A stretch of DNA of 64,000 nt, taken from assembly GCA_011523425.1 (NCBI GenBank), contig WTGU01000073.1:1-64000 (forward strand), in the 5' to 3' direction. The notes beneath the pieces are model-generated. The model saw only the letters and a list, made by a program, of their open reading frames with translations, made no database searches and was not told the DNA's origin. The translations under genes were made by a program, and so were the position numbers. Positions 8,135 through 15,683 of the stretch are shown in pieces. Position 1 is the stretch's first letter. Every line of letters starts with the position of its first letter. The DNA comes from Alphaproteobacteria bacterium (GTDB lineage: Bacteria; Pseudomonadota; Alphaproteobacteria; UBA828).

Positions 8135-8869
8135 ATGACCTACACGGTGCTTGCCAGCAATCCGGACACGGGCGAGATCGGCATCGCGTCCACCACGATC
8201 ACCATCAACTTCGGCCGGACCTTTCCGGTCCACCGGCACCTCACGCCCGAGCTGACGGAGCGGGGGATCATCGTCGCCCCGATGGCGACCGTCCATCCCC
8301 AGAACGGCCACCGGCTCTGCGATCTGCGCGATGCGGGCGTCGGCTGGGACGACATCGAGGCCGAGATGGAGAAGCACGACGAGCACTGGAGCTGGCGGCA
8401 GATCGGCGCCGTCACCGCCACCGGCGAGACCTGGATCCGGACCAACGCCAACGCCTGGAACCACGCGAGCCACATCGTGGGCGAGGGCTCGATCGCCATG
8501 GGCAACTACATGGACGGCCCGGAGCCGGTGAAGGCGATGGCGAAGGCGCTGGAGGAGAACCGCGGCGAGGCCATGGACGAGCGCCTGCTGCGCGCCATCG
8601 AGGCGGGCAAGGCGGCCGGCGGGCAGGGCCAGCCCGATATCGGCAAGGTGCCGGAAGCCTGGGCCATGATGCTGGTGTTCAACGGCAGGCAGCCGTGGCC
8701 TGCGGTCGACGTGCGGGTGGACTTCGACGTCGATCCGGTGCCGAAGCTCCGCCGGCTCGTGACGCAGCTCAAGAACATGGACAAGGTGCTGCACACCATG
8801 TCGTTCGACCCGTCGCGGACCTTCGACGTCTACGGCGTGGTCTTCGACATGTACAACGCCCAAGTGTAG
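8135..8869 (+). CDS. DUF1028 family protein (Ntn-hydrolase-like)
   Basis: A 244-residue protein of the DUF1028 family, related in fold to N-terminal nucleophile hydrolases. Visible family features are an N-terminal 'TYTVLASNPDTGEIGIAS', 'ENRGEAMDERLLRAIEAGKA' in the middle, and 'PEAWAMMLVF' with a conserved 'RVDFDVDPVPKLRRL' near the end. Some family members sit beside amidase or peptidase genes, but no substrate is established. Here it stands alone after a good purine-rich ribosome site (aggagggaga, 8120-8129). The metabolic role is unknown. Confidence 0.75.
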   Translation: MTYTVLASNPDTGEIGIASTTITINFGRTFPVHRHLTPELTERGIIVAPMATVHPQNGHRLCDLRDAGVGWDDIEAEMEKHDEHWSWRQIGAVTATGETWIRTNANAWNHASHIVGEGSIAMGNYMDGPEPVKAMAKALEENRGEAMDERLLRAIEAGKAAGGQGQPDIGKVPEAWAMMLVFNGRQPWPAVDVRVDFDVDPVPKLRRLVTQLKNMDKVLHTMSFDPSRTFDVYGVVFDMYNAQV

Positions 8870-8897
8870 AGCGAGTCGGTCTCCGACAGCCTCGCTC
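8869..8897. terminator. hairpin between convergent genes
   Basis: A nested inverted repeat: outer GAGCGAG/CTCGCTC (8869-8875, 8891-8897) and inner GTCGG/CCGAC (8875-8879, 8883-8887). It begins at the DUF1028 stop and lies before the convergent SDR gene, so it may serve as a terminator on either strand. Confidence 0.45.
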
Positions 8898-8964
8898 CAA
8901 CCCTTTGTCGCTCACGGCAGCCGGCCGTCGCTCGATTCCGCGCGCCTGCCGGCGCCTGCGCCCC

Positions 8965-9816
8965 TCAGCCGACCCGCGCCATCACGCCGCCGTCCACCGG
9001 CAGCGCCACGCCGGTGATGAAGCGGGCGGCGTCGGAGGCGAGGAAGAGCGAGGCCTGGGCCACGTCCCAGGCGCTGCCCATGCCGCCCCGGAGCGGGGTC
9101 CATGTGTCGCGGGTGGCGGCGATCTCCTCGCGCGGCTTGCCGTAGCGCCGCGCCTGGGTGTCGACCGCCATGGGCGTGTCCATATAGCCCGGCAGGATGG
9201 CGTTCACGCGCACGCCGTCGGCCGCGCAGTCAAGCGCGAGCTGGCGGGAGAACGCGATCATGCCCGCCTTGCTCGTCTTGTAGGTCACCGATTTGTAGTC
9301 GACCACCGCGGCGATCGAGGAGATGTTGGTGATCACGCCCCGGCCCTGGGCGCGCATGATCGGCACGACGTGCTTGCAGGCCATCACCGTGCCGCGCAGG
9401 TTGATCGCCATCACCCGGTCGAAGCTCGCCTCGTCGAGGTCCGCCAGCGGCGAATCGCCGCCCGTGTAGGCGACGCCCACGTTGTTCTGCAGCACGTCGA
9501 TGCGCCCGTGGCGATCGACGACGGAGCGGACGGCGGCGATCAGCGCCTGCTCCTCGGTCACGTCGGCGACCAGCGCCTCGGCGCCGCCGCCGTCGCCTCC
9601 GATCATGGCCGCGGTCTCCTCGGCCGAGGCACGGTCGCGGTCGAGCGCGATCACGTGCGCGCCGGCGCGGGCGAAGAGCAGCGCCGTGGCCCGGCCGTTG
9701 CCGACCACGGGTCCCGGCGTCTGGCCGGCGCCGGCGACGATCGCGACGCGGCCCTCCAGGCTGAGCGTCGGGCTCTGCCAGGGCGCGGCGCCGGCTGCGG
9801 GGGTGTCCTCTGTCAT
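8965..9816 (-). CDS. SDR-family NAD(P)-dependent oxidoreductase
   Basis: A 283-residue classical short-chain dehydrogenase. The cofactor loop is extended and reads 'AGAGQTPGPVVGNGRATALL' instead of the compact Thr-Gly-x3-Gly-x-Gly; this longer loop occurs in one SDR subgroup. 'NNVG' follows the fifth strand. The catalytic set is Ser in 'NISSIAAV' and Tyr/Lys in 'YKTSK', and the C terminus holds 'FITGVALPVDGG'. The substrate cannot be predicted. It converges on DUF1028 and diverges from the LLM flavoprotein at 9954, sharing a 137-bp upstream region with it. Confidence 0.85.
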   Translation of the reverse strand: MTEDTPAAGAAPWQSPTLSLEGRVAIVAGAGQTPGPVVGNGRATALLFARAGAHVIALDRDRASAEETAAMIGGDGGGAEALVADVTEEQALIAAVRSVVDRHGRIDVLQNNVGVAYTGGDSPLADLDEASFDRVMAINLRGTVMACKHVVPIMRAQGRGVITNISSIAAVVDYKSVTYKTSKAGMIAFSRQLALDCAADGVRVNAILPGYMDTPMAVDTQARRYGKPREEIAATRDTWTPLRGGMGSAWDVAQASLFLASDAARFITGVALPVDGGVMARVG

Positions 9817-9953
9817 GGCGATACCAGGGTATGGGTGGAAGGGCGGGCGAGAGGCTCCCCGCGCTCCGGCGCCTTGTCAAGGCGGGCGCTGCGTGAGAGC
9901 GTGCGCCGGCCCGCCCGGGCACCGTTCCCGCGCAGCACCCGGAGCCCAAACAC

Positions 9954-10790
9954 ATGAAGATCGGCGCCGTCATCTTCGCCACCGACTATTCGATCGCACT
10001 CACCGAGCTCGCGCCCGCGCTCGAGGAGCGCGGCTTCGATGCCCTCTTCGTGCCCGAGCACACCCACATCCCCACCAGCCGTCGCTCGCCCTGGCGGGGC
10101 GGCGGGGAGCTGCCGCCGGAATACTCCCACACCCTCGACCCTTTCGTGGCGCTGACGGCGGCGGCGACGGCGACCAAGACACTCAGGCTCGGCACCGGCA
10201 TCTGTCTCGTTACCGAGCGCGATCCCATCGTCACGGCCAAGGCCGTCGCCAGCCTCGATCTGGTCTCCGGCGGGCGTTTCGAGTTCGGCATCGGCGCCGG
10301 CTGGAACGCCGAGGAGATGGAGCATCACGGCACGCGCTTCGAGACCCGCTTCCGCGTCCTGGAGGACCGGGTCAAGGCCATGCAGGCGATCTGGGCCGCC
10401 GACGAGGCCGTCTACGAGGGCGCGTTCACCGCGTTCGAGCCCATCTGGTCATGGCCCAAGCCGGTGCAGACGCCGCACCCGCCGGTGCTGCTGGGGGGTG
10501 AGAGCGTGCACACCATGCGCCGGATCATGGCGTTCTGCTCGGGCTGGCTGCCGCGCGGCGCGCTGCTGCCGGATCCGGCGGACGGCATGGCCCGGCTCCG
10601 CGCCGCCGCCGCCGAGGCCGGGCGCGACCCGGCCACGGTCTCCGCCACGGTCTTCGGTGCGCCGCCCGAGGCGCCCTATCTCGACGCCTGCCGGGCGGCC
10701 GGGATCGACCGCGCGCTGCTGATACTCCCCTCGGAGGGGCGGGAGACGGTGCTGCCGCTCTGCGACCGCTACGCCGCTCTCATCGGATGA
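9954..10790 (+). CDS. luciferase-like (LLM) flavin/F420-dependent oxidoreductase
   Basis: A 278-residue protein of the bacterial luciferase-like TIM-barrel superfamily. Features are the N-terminal strand 'MKIGAVIFATDYSI', 'ERGFDALFVPEHTHIP' in the second strand region, 'LRLGTGICLVTERDPIVTAK', and 'LVSGGRFEFGIGAGWNAEEM'. These match the TIGR03619-type subgroup annotated as F420-dependent, although many members in Proteobacteria use FMN. The substrate is unknown. Its last 11 bases overlap the 3' end of the convergent cytochrome P450, so the two genes may not be independent in transcription. Confidence 0.82.
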   Translation: MKIGAVIFATDYSIALTELAPALEERGFDALFVPEHTHIPTSRRSPWRGGGELPPEYSHTLDPFVALTAAATATKTLRLGTGICLVTERDPIVTAKAVASLDLVSGGRFEFGIGAGWNAEEMEHHGTRFETRFRVLEDRVKAMQAIWAADEAVYEGAFTAFEPIWSWPKPVQTPHPPVLLGGESVHTMRRIMAFCSGWLPRGALLPDPADGMARLRAAAAEAGRDPATVSATVFGAPPEAPYLDACRAAGIDRALLILPSEGRETVLPLCDRYAALIG

Positions 10791-12273
10791 ACGTGCGCCG
10801 GCCGAGATGCGCCGGCGTGAACGAGCGGAAGGCCTCGCGGGCTGCCTCGGCGCCGAGCGCGCCCCACAGCGCGCCCCCGGCGAGGACCCCGCGCGCCCCC
10901 CCGGCGGCGCTCCAGGGCTTCCGCTCCGCCAGCGGCTGCACGGCCCCACGCCGTCCTCTGACCCGGACCTTGAAGGATTCATCCGGCGCGGGCATGGGGA
11001 ACTGCGTGGTCTTCAGGTTGTAGCCGGCCCGGTCGAGGTCGAGGTCGACCTCGTGCAGGATGGTCGCCATGGTGGCGGCGATCTGCACCTCGGCGAAGCC
11101 GTTGCCGAGGCAGCGGTGGGAGCCGAGACCGAAGGGCGCGTAGACGTAGGGCTTCTTGTGCTCGGCCCGCTCCGGCCCGTAACGGTCGATGTCGAAGCGC
11201 TCCGGCTCGGGGAAGTACTCGGGCAGGTAGTGGGGCACGGCGGTGGCGATCATCATACGCTCGCCGGCGGGGATGCGGTGGCCCGCGAACTCGAAGGAGT
11301 TGGCGGCGGTGCGGATGAGCAGCGGGGTCACCGGATACATCCGCATGGTCTCCAGCGCCGCGCGGTGCAGCGTGTCCATCTGGCGCAGGCGCTCGGCCGC
11401 CGGCGCGCTGCCGGTGAGGAGGTCGTCCGCCTCCTCGCGCACCCGCTCCAGCACGTCCGGGTGCCGCAGCAGGGCGTAGAGCATGAAGGCGCAGGTGCCC
11501 GCCACCGTGTCGAGCGCCGCGACGAAGGGCCCAAGCGCCGCGAGCTTCAGGTCCGCCTCGGGGAAGAAGCGCGGGTCGGCCTCGTGCAGGTCCAGCAGGT
11601 CGTCGATCAGGTCGGGCTCGGCGCCGTGCCGCTCCCGCATCGAGCCCGAGTGGCACTCGATCACCTCGCGGTAGAGCCTGTCGACCCGGGCCGAGGCGCG
11701 GCGGAAGCGCGGCGACCAGCGCAGGTGGGGGCTGGGGACGAGCGTGGCCGACAGCACCGCGTGGACGTAGCGGACCAGGTCGTCGTTGTAGGCGCGCGGC
11801 GAGACGCCGCCGACCAGCGTACCCACTTGGTCGGTGACGATCCGCTGCAGCGCCGGCGCCGCGGGCATGGGCCGCGTCAGCGGCCACGCCGCGATCTCCT
11901 GGCGGGCGATGTCGATCATGCCGTCCATGCGCTCGACGGCGTACTCCCGGGAATAGCCCCGCTTGAGCGCGCGCCGGAACGCCGCGTGCTCCGCGCCGTC
12001 GGCGCTCAGCGTGGACCGCGCCGCGCCGAACCAGGCGTTGAAGCCGCTCCAGAACTCGAAGGAGCGGAAGTGCCTCGTGCCTTCCCGCGCGAGAAAGCGG
12101 TTGGCCTCCACGCCGGCCAGCACGGTGTAGTGCCGGTTGAGCAGGCGCATGCCGAAGACCGGCCCGTGCTCCAGGTAGCTGTCGGTGAGGAAGGCGCGCG
12201 TATCCCGCGCCATGTCGATGACGCTGCCGATGCCCGGCAGGCCGCGCGCAAACGGTATGGTCGAGGTGGCCAT
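10780..12273 (-). CDS. cytochrome P450
   Basis: Haem-thiolate monooxygenase, 497 residues from the ATG at 12273. Diagnostic motifs are the I-helix segment 'FVAALDTVAGTCAFML' (Ala-x-Asp-Thr in place of Gly-x-Asp/Glu-Thr-Thr), the ExxR motif 'ALETMRMYP', and the haem-binding loop 'FGLGSHRCLGNGF' with Cys near residue 388. No N-terminal membrane anchor is apparent. The C-terminal 50 residues after the core are Ala/Gly-rich and unusual. An in-frame ATG at 12462 would add 63 residues unlike P450s and is rejected. No ferredoxin or reductase partner lies beside it. The divergent neighbour is the STAS gene. Confidence 0.9.
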   Translation of the reverse strand: MATSTIPFARGLPGIGSVIDMARDTRAFLTDSYLEHGPVFGMRLLNRHYTVLAGVEANRFLAREGTRHFRSFEFWSGFNAWFGAARSTLSADGAEHAAFRRALKRGYSREYAVERMDGMIDIARQEIAAWPLTRPMPAAPALQRIVTDQVGTLVGGVSPRAYNDDLVRYVHAVLSATLVPSPHLRWSPRFRRASARVDRLYREVIECHSGSMRERHGAEPDLIDDLLDLHEADPRFFPEADLKLAALGPFVAALDTVAGTCAFMLYALLRHPDVLERVREEADDLLTGSAPAAERLRQMDTLHRAALETMRMYPVTPLLIRTAANSFEFAGHRIPAGERMMIATAVPHYLPEYFPEPERFDIDRYGPERAEHKKPYVYAPFGLGSHRCLGNGFAEVQIAATMATILHEVDLDLDRAGYNLKTTQFPMPAPDESFKVRVRGRRGAVQPLAERKPWSAAGGARGVLAGGALWGALGAEAAREAFRSFTPAHLGRRTFIR

Positions 12274-12509
12274 CTCCCAGCCCTCTGCGGTCGGGCCCCG
12301 GGCGTGCTGTCGCGCTCGGACGGCCGCCGCTCGATAAGATAATGGGGCCGGCGCTGTCGGAAATCCAGTCTTTCCGTTATGCGGCTCACGCATGGTCCAG
12401 CGCCCGCGGGCGGCATGCGCCGGCCCGCCGGCTCGTTCGGCTCTGACTGCACTGGCCGGCATGCGCTTGCCCGTGCTATAGGCGCGCCGCCTTCAGGGAG
12501 GGGACCGCG

Positions 12510-12848
12510 ATGCAGGTGACGAACGAACGGCACGAGGGCGTGCTGGTGGCGCGCGTGAGCGGGCGGATCGAGGCGCGCGACGCCGGGGCGCTCGAGAAGG
12601 CGATCACCGGGTCGCTCCGGAACGGCGACCGTGCCGTGATCCTGGATTTCGAAGAGCTCGCCTACATCGGCAACACGGGTTTGCGCGCGCTCCGGATCAC
12701 CGCCAGGGTCCTGCGCGATCGTGGCGCCGCCGTGGCCGTCTGCTCGCCGCAAGGCGTCGTCGCCGCGGCCTTCGCCGGGGGCGGTGTGGACGTGCTCATC
12801 AAGGTTCATTCCAGCAGGGCCGCCGCGCTCGAGTCCTTCGCGTCCTGA
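12510..12848 (+). CDS. STAS-domain protein (anti-sigma factor antagonist-like)
   Basis: A single STAS domain of 112 residues. Seen: the N-terminal 'VARVSGRIEARDAGALEKAI' and 'AVILDFEELAYIGNTGLRAL', followed by the helix and last strand. In SpoIIAA/RsbV proteins the regulated serine lies in Asp-Ser-Ser-Gly; here the equivalent is Gly-Asn-Thr-Gly, so a Thr would be the only candidate phospho-site. STAS proteins usually act in partner-switching with RsbW-like kinases. No such kinase or sigma factor is adjacent, although the NCS2 protein at 51767-53530 carries a tail that may be RsbW-like. It precedes the redox cluster by 236 bp and may be unrelated to it. Confidence 0.8.
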   Translation: MQVTNERHEGVLVARVSGRIEARDAGALEKAITGSLRNGDRAVILDFEELAYIGNTGLRALRITARVLRDRGAAVAVCSPQGVVAAAFAGGGVDVLIKVHSSRAAALESFAS

Positions 12849-13084
12849 TGCGCCGCGCCCGGGTGGACGCGGCAGGGCACCGCCTCCCGGCACGCCGATA
12901 GGGAGGACATCACTGGAATTCCAACCCTTCTGACATGCCGTTCGCGCATAGTTGATCGCGCGCAGGGCTTGGCACGCGCGCTGATCGTCCGTATCGTTCA
13001 GCCGCGCCGAGGACGGCGGTCCGGCGCGGGGGCGCAGTCTCCGACCGGGGCCGGAGGCGGCGCCGCTCTTCAGGGGGGTGGAGC

Positions 13085-13297
13085 GTGGACGCGGCACGCA
13101 TCGTCATCGAGGTCCTGCAGTATTACGGCTATGTCGGCCTCGCCGTCGCCGCCGCCTTCCTGCTCTATGGCATCGAGCGGGTGGATGTCCGTGCGCGGCG
13201 TGTTTACGCCTTCCGCCCGCTCCTGATCCCCGGCTGCATCGTGCTCTGGCCGCTGGTCATCTGGCGCTGGGTCGAAGCCGAGCGGCAACGGGGCTGA
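13085..13297 (+). CDS. small membrane protein of the redox cluster (70 aa)
   Basis: A 70-residue protein, GTG start at 13085 preceded by a strong purine-rich ribosome site (ggggggtgga region, 13073-13082). Two hydrophobic helices are visible (about residues 15-28 and 45-60), separated by an Arg-rich loop. I do not recognise a family. It is 10 bp before another small membrane protein and then the ferric-reductase-like gene, so it is probably an accessory subunit or assembly factor of that membrane complex. Confidence 0.6.
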   Translation: MDAARIVIEVLQYYGYVGLAVAAAFLLYGIERVDVRARRVYAFRPLLIPGCIVLWPLVIWRWVEAERQRG

Positions 13298-13307
13298 GGG
13301 CACCCTC

Positions 13308-13487
13308 ATGCTGCGTCGGCACCGCGCCGCCCACGCCTACATGTGGAAGGCGCTCGCGATCTTCCTGCCCGCCATGCTGATCGCGGCGCTCGCCATTCGC
13401 CAGCACGGGCCGACGGAGAAGCCCGCCGTCCAGCTCGAGGAGCCCGCGACCGGAGCCGGGGCATCCGCCGAGGGGACCGAGTCGTGA
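13308..13487 (+). CDS. small single-pass membrane protein of the redox cluster (59 aa)
   Basis: A 59-residue open frame from ATG 13308 to TGA 13487. One hydrophobic helix (about residues 13-30) follows a His/Arg-rich N terminus, and an acidic Pro/Ala-rich tail would face the other side. It fits tightly between two cluster genes (10 bp after one, 16 bp before the next), which is the main reason to accept it. Family unknown. Confidence 0.55.
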   Translation: MLRRHRAAHAYMWKALAIFLPAMLIAALAIRQHGPTEKPAVQLEEPATGAGASAEGTES

Positions 13488-13503
13488 GGGGGGCGTGCGG
13501 ACG

Positions 13504-14586
13504 ATGAGCGTGCGCTACGCGCCGGTCGGCTGGAACCGTAACAAGATCTTCTACGACGTGGTGCTGCTGGCCGCCGTCGTCGCCTACATCCTTCTCTACA
13601 TCAAGATCGCGCCGAGCTTCCAGGACGTCACCCGGCCCACCAGCGGGGCGATCCTCAGGGCCCAGGCCTTCGGCACCTGCGCCTTCCTGATGCTCACCTT
13701 CATCCTCTGCATAGGGCCGCTCGCACGGCTGGATACGCGCTTCCTGCCGCTGCTCTACAACCGCCGCCACTTCGGCGTGATCACCTGCGCGGTCGCCTTC
13801 ACCCACGCGAGCACCATCGTTAGCATCTACTTCTCGTTCAGCCCGCTGAACAAGTACGTGGCCGTGCTGGCGAGCAACACGAGCTACGACCGCTTCCTCG
13901 GCTTCCCCTTCGAGACCTTCGGCATCTTCGCGCTCTTCCTGCTGCTGGTGCTGGCGGCGACGAGTCACGACTTCTGGCTCAGGTTCCTGACGCCGCCGAT
14001 CTGGAAGGCGATCCACATCTCGATCTATGTCGCCTATGCGGCGATCGTCTGCCACATCGTGCTTGGCTCGCTGCAGTCGAAGCAAAGCCCGCTGCTGGCC
14101 GCCGTCGTGGGCCTCAGCGTGATCGCGGTCACCGGCCTGCACCTGATCGCCGGGCGCATCGAGCGGCAGAAGGACCGCAACACCGCCGAGAGCGCGTCCG
14201 AGAGCACCGCTGAGGCGCCCTGGGTCTTGGCCGGCCAGGTGGACGATATCGCCGACGGGCGCGGCATCGTGGTGGCGCTGGAGGACGGCGAGCGCGTCGC
14301 GGTCTTTCGCTACGGCGACAGGCTGTCGGCGCTCGCCAACGTCTGCGCCCACCAGAACGGCCCGCTCGGCGAAGGGCGCATCGTGGACGGCTACGTGACC
14401 TGCCCGTGGCACGGCTTCCAGTACCGGCCCAGCGACGGCTGCTCGCCGCCCCCCTTCACCGAGAAGGCCGCCACCTACCGTCTCAGGCTCGACGGCAGGC
14501 GGATCCTGCTCGACCCCCGGCCCAACGAGCCCGGTACCCATGTCGAGCCGGTGCGCGTCACGCCAACGAGTGAGACGGAGGCATAG
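13504..14586 (+). CDS. ferric-reductase-like membrane protein fused to a Rieske [2Fe-2S] domain
   Basis: Two modules in 360 residues. Residues 15-215 form a membrane domain of about six helices with His pairs at 89/101 and 171/184, the arrangement that holds two haems in ferric reductase-like proteins. Residues 238-345 form a Rieske domain with Cys281-x-His283 and Cys300-x2-His303, the complete cluster ligand set. No FAD/NAD-binding reductase domain is present, so electrons must come from or go to a partner. A partner candidate is the Rieske/FMN protein four genes downstream. I chose ATG 13504 because the GAGGGG site at 13485-13493 is better spaced for it than for GTG 13495. The electron donor and acceptor are unknown. 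Confidence 0.8.
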   Translation: MSVRYAPVGWNRNKIFYDVVLLAAVVAYILLYIKIAPSFQDVTRPTSGAILRAQAFGTCAFLMLTFILCIGPLARLDTRFLPLLYNRRHFGVITCAVAFTHASTIVSIYFSFSPLNKYVAVLASNTSYDRFLGFPFETFGIFALFLLLVLAATSHDFWLRFLTPPIWKAIHISIYVAYAAIVCHIVLGSLQSKQSPLLAAVVGLSVIAVTGLHLIAGRIERQKDRNTAESASESTAEAPWVLAGQVDDIADGRGIVVALEDGERVAVFRYGDRLSALANVCAHQNGPLGEGRIVDGYVTCPWHGFQYRPSDGCSPPPFTEKAATYRLRLDGRRILLDPRPNEPGTHVEPVRVTPTSETEA

Positions 14587-14587
14587 C

Positions 14588-15376
14588 ATGGCAGGCCGCG
14601 CGCGCGACCCCGGCTTCTTCGTCGGCTACCTGAACACCGTGCCGCGTCCGCTCGCGATCTTCCTGGTGGTGGTCGCCGCGGCGCTCGTGGGCGGCATGGC
14701 GGGATTGGCCTTCGCGCTAGGCACCAACGCGAACGATCCCGGCGACGGTACGTTCGCGCGCAAGCTCGGCAAGCAGGAGATGACGGGGGTCCTGCTGGAG
14801 AAGCCCTATCCGATCCTGCGCGTGCGCCCGGACGCCAAGAATCCCGAAGCCCGCACGGTCATGCTCACGGTGCCCGGCAAGCGCAGCGTCAAGCGCCGCG
14901 GCCGCAAGCTCTTCGGCCAGCTTGTGGACGTGAAGGGTTTCATGTTCCAGCGCGGCGACATCGACATGCTGCAGGTCCAGGGCAAGAAGTCCCTGCAGGC
15001 GGTAGAGGCGGGCGAAGGCGAGCCGCCGCCGACATTCACCCCGGCCCCGTCCGAACCCCTCGGCCGCTGGCGGCTCATCGGCGAGATCTGCGACAGCAAG
15101 TGCCATCTGGGCGCCATGCGGCCTGGCGACGGGCTCGCGCACAAGGCTTGCGCCAACCTCTGCATCTCCTCCGGCGCGCCGCCGATCTTCGTGACGCAAG
15201 AGGAAGGCGCGGTCGCCGGCGAGACCTTCCTGCTGATGGCCGACGAGGCGGGTGGGCCGCTCCCGGACCACTTCGGCGACTACGTGGCGGTCCTTATCCA
15301 GCTCGAAGGCGAGGTCGAGCGCCTCGACGACCTCCTGGTCTTCAAGGTCGACATCGACAAGGCCAAGGTGCTCTGA
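14588..15376 (+). CDS. membrane-anchored four-cysteine protein of the redox cluster
   Basis: A 262-residue protein with one N-terminal membrane helix (about residues 20-43) and a large domain most likely on the periplasmic side. Near residues 165-200 it has Cys168-x3-Cys172-x15-Cys188-x3-Cys192, with His173 and His185 nearby. This pattern could bind a metal or an iron-sulfur cluster, or form disulfides. The surrounding residues 'IGEICDSKCHLGAMRPGDG' look like a conserved functional centre, but I cannot name the family with confidence. It starts two bases after the Rieske/ferric-reductase stop, so the two are surely co-transcribed. Confidence 0.65.
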   Translation: MAGRARDPGFFVGYLNTVPRPLAIFLVVVAAALVGGMAGLAFALGTNANDPGDGTFARKLGKQEMTGVLLEKPYPILRVRPDAKNPEARTVMLTVPGKRSVKRRGRKLFGQLVDVKGFMFQRGDIDMLQVQGKKSLQAVEAGEGEPPPTFTPAPSEPLGRWRLIGEICDSKCHLGAMRPGDGLAHKACANLCISSGAPPIFVTQEEGAVAGETFLLMADEAGGPLPDHFGDYVAVLIQLEGEVERLDDLLVFKVDIDKAKVL

Positions 15377-15379
15377 GCG

Positions 15380-15619
15380 ATGCGCAACTTCGCCTGGATC
15401 GTTGTCGGCGCGATCGTGACCGCCGGCCTCGGCTACGCCTCCTGGTGGGTCTATCTGGAGGTGCAGCAGCAGATTCGCGGCACGCTCATCTCCGGCTTCG
15501 GCATCTTCGCGGGCGTCATGGGCGCCTTCGCTCTGCTGGGTGTCGCCCACACCGTCTCCAGGCAAGCCAAGCGCCTGCTGCGCAGACGCGGAATATCCTT
15601 GGCCGACGCAGACGAGTGA
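15380..15619 (+). CDS. small two-helix membrane protein of the redox cluster (79 aa)
   Basis: A 79-residue protein with two hydrophobic helices (about residues 3-25 and 36-57) and a basic 'RQAKRLLRRRG' cytosolic stretch followed by an acidic end. It begins three bases after the previous stop. No family recognised. Its position and size suggest a small subunit of the membrane complex formed by the neighbouring proteins. Confidence 0.6.
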   Translation: MRNFAWIVVGAIVTAGLGYASWWVYLEVQQQIRGTLISGFGIFAGVMGAFALLGVAHTVSRQAKRLLRRRGISLADADE

Positions 15620-15683
15620 GGGGGCGCGTGACCATCGAGAGGACGCCGCGCCGGGCGCGCGCGGCGGCGGAAGGCTGGGGCCC

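Noticed and set aside
13504-14586. A true ferric reductase
   Set aside because: The FAD- and NAD-binding domains are missing and a Rieske domain takes their place.
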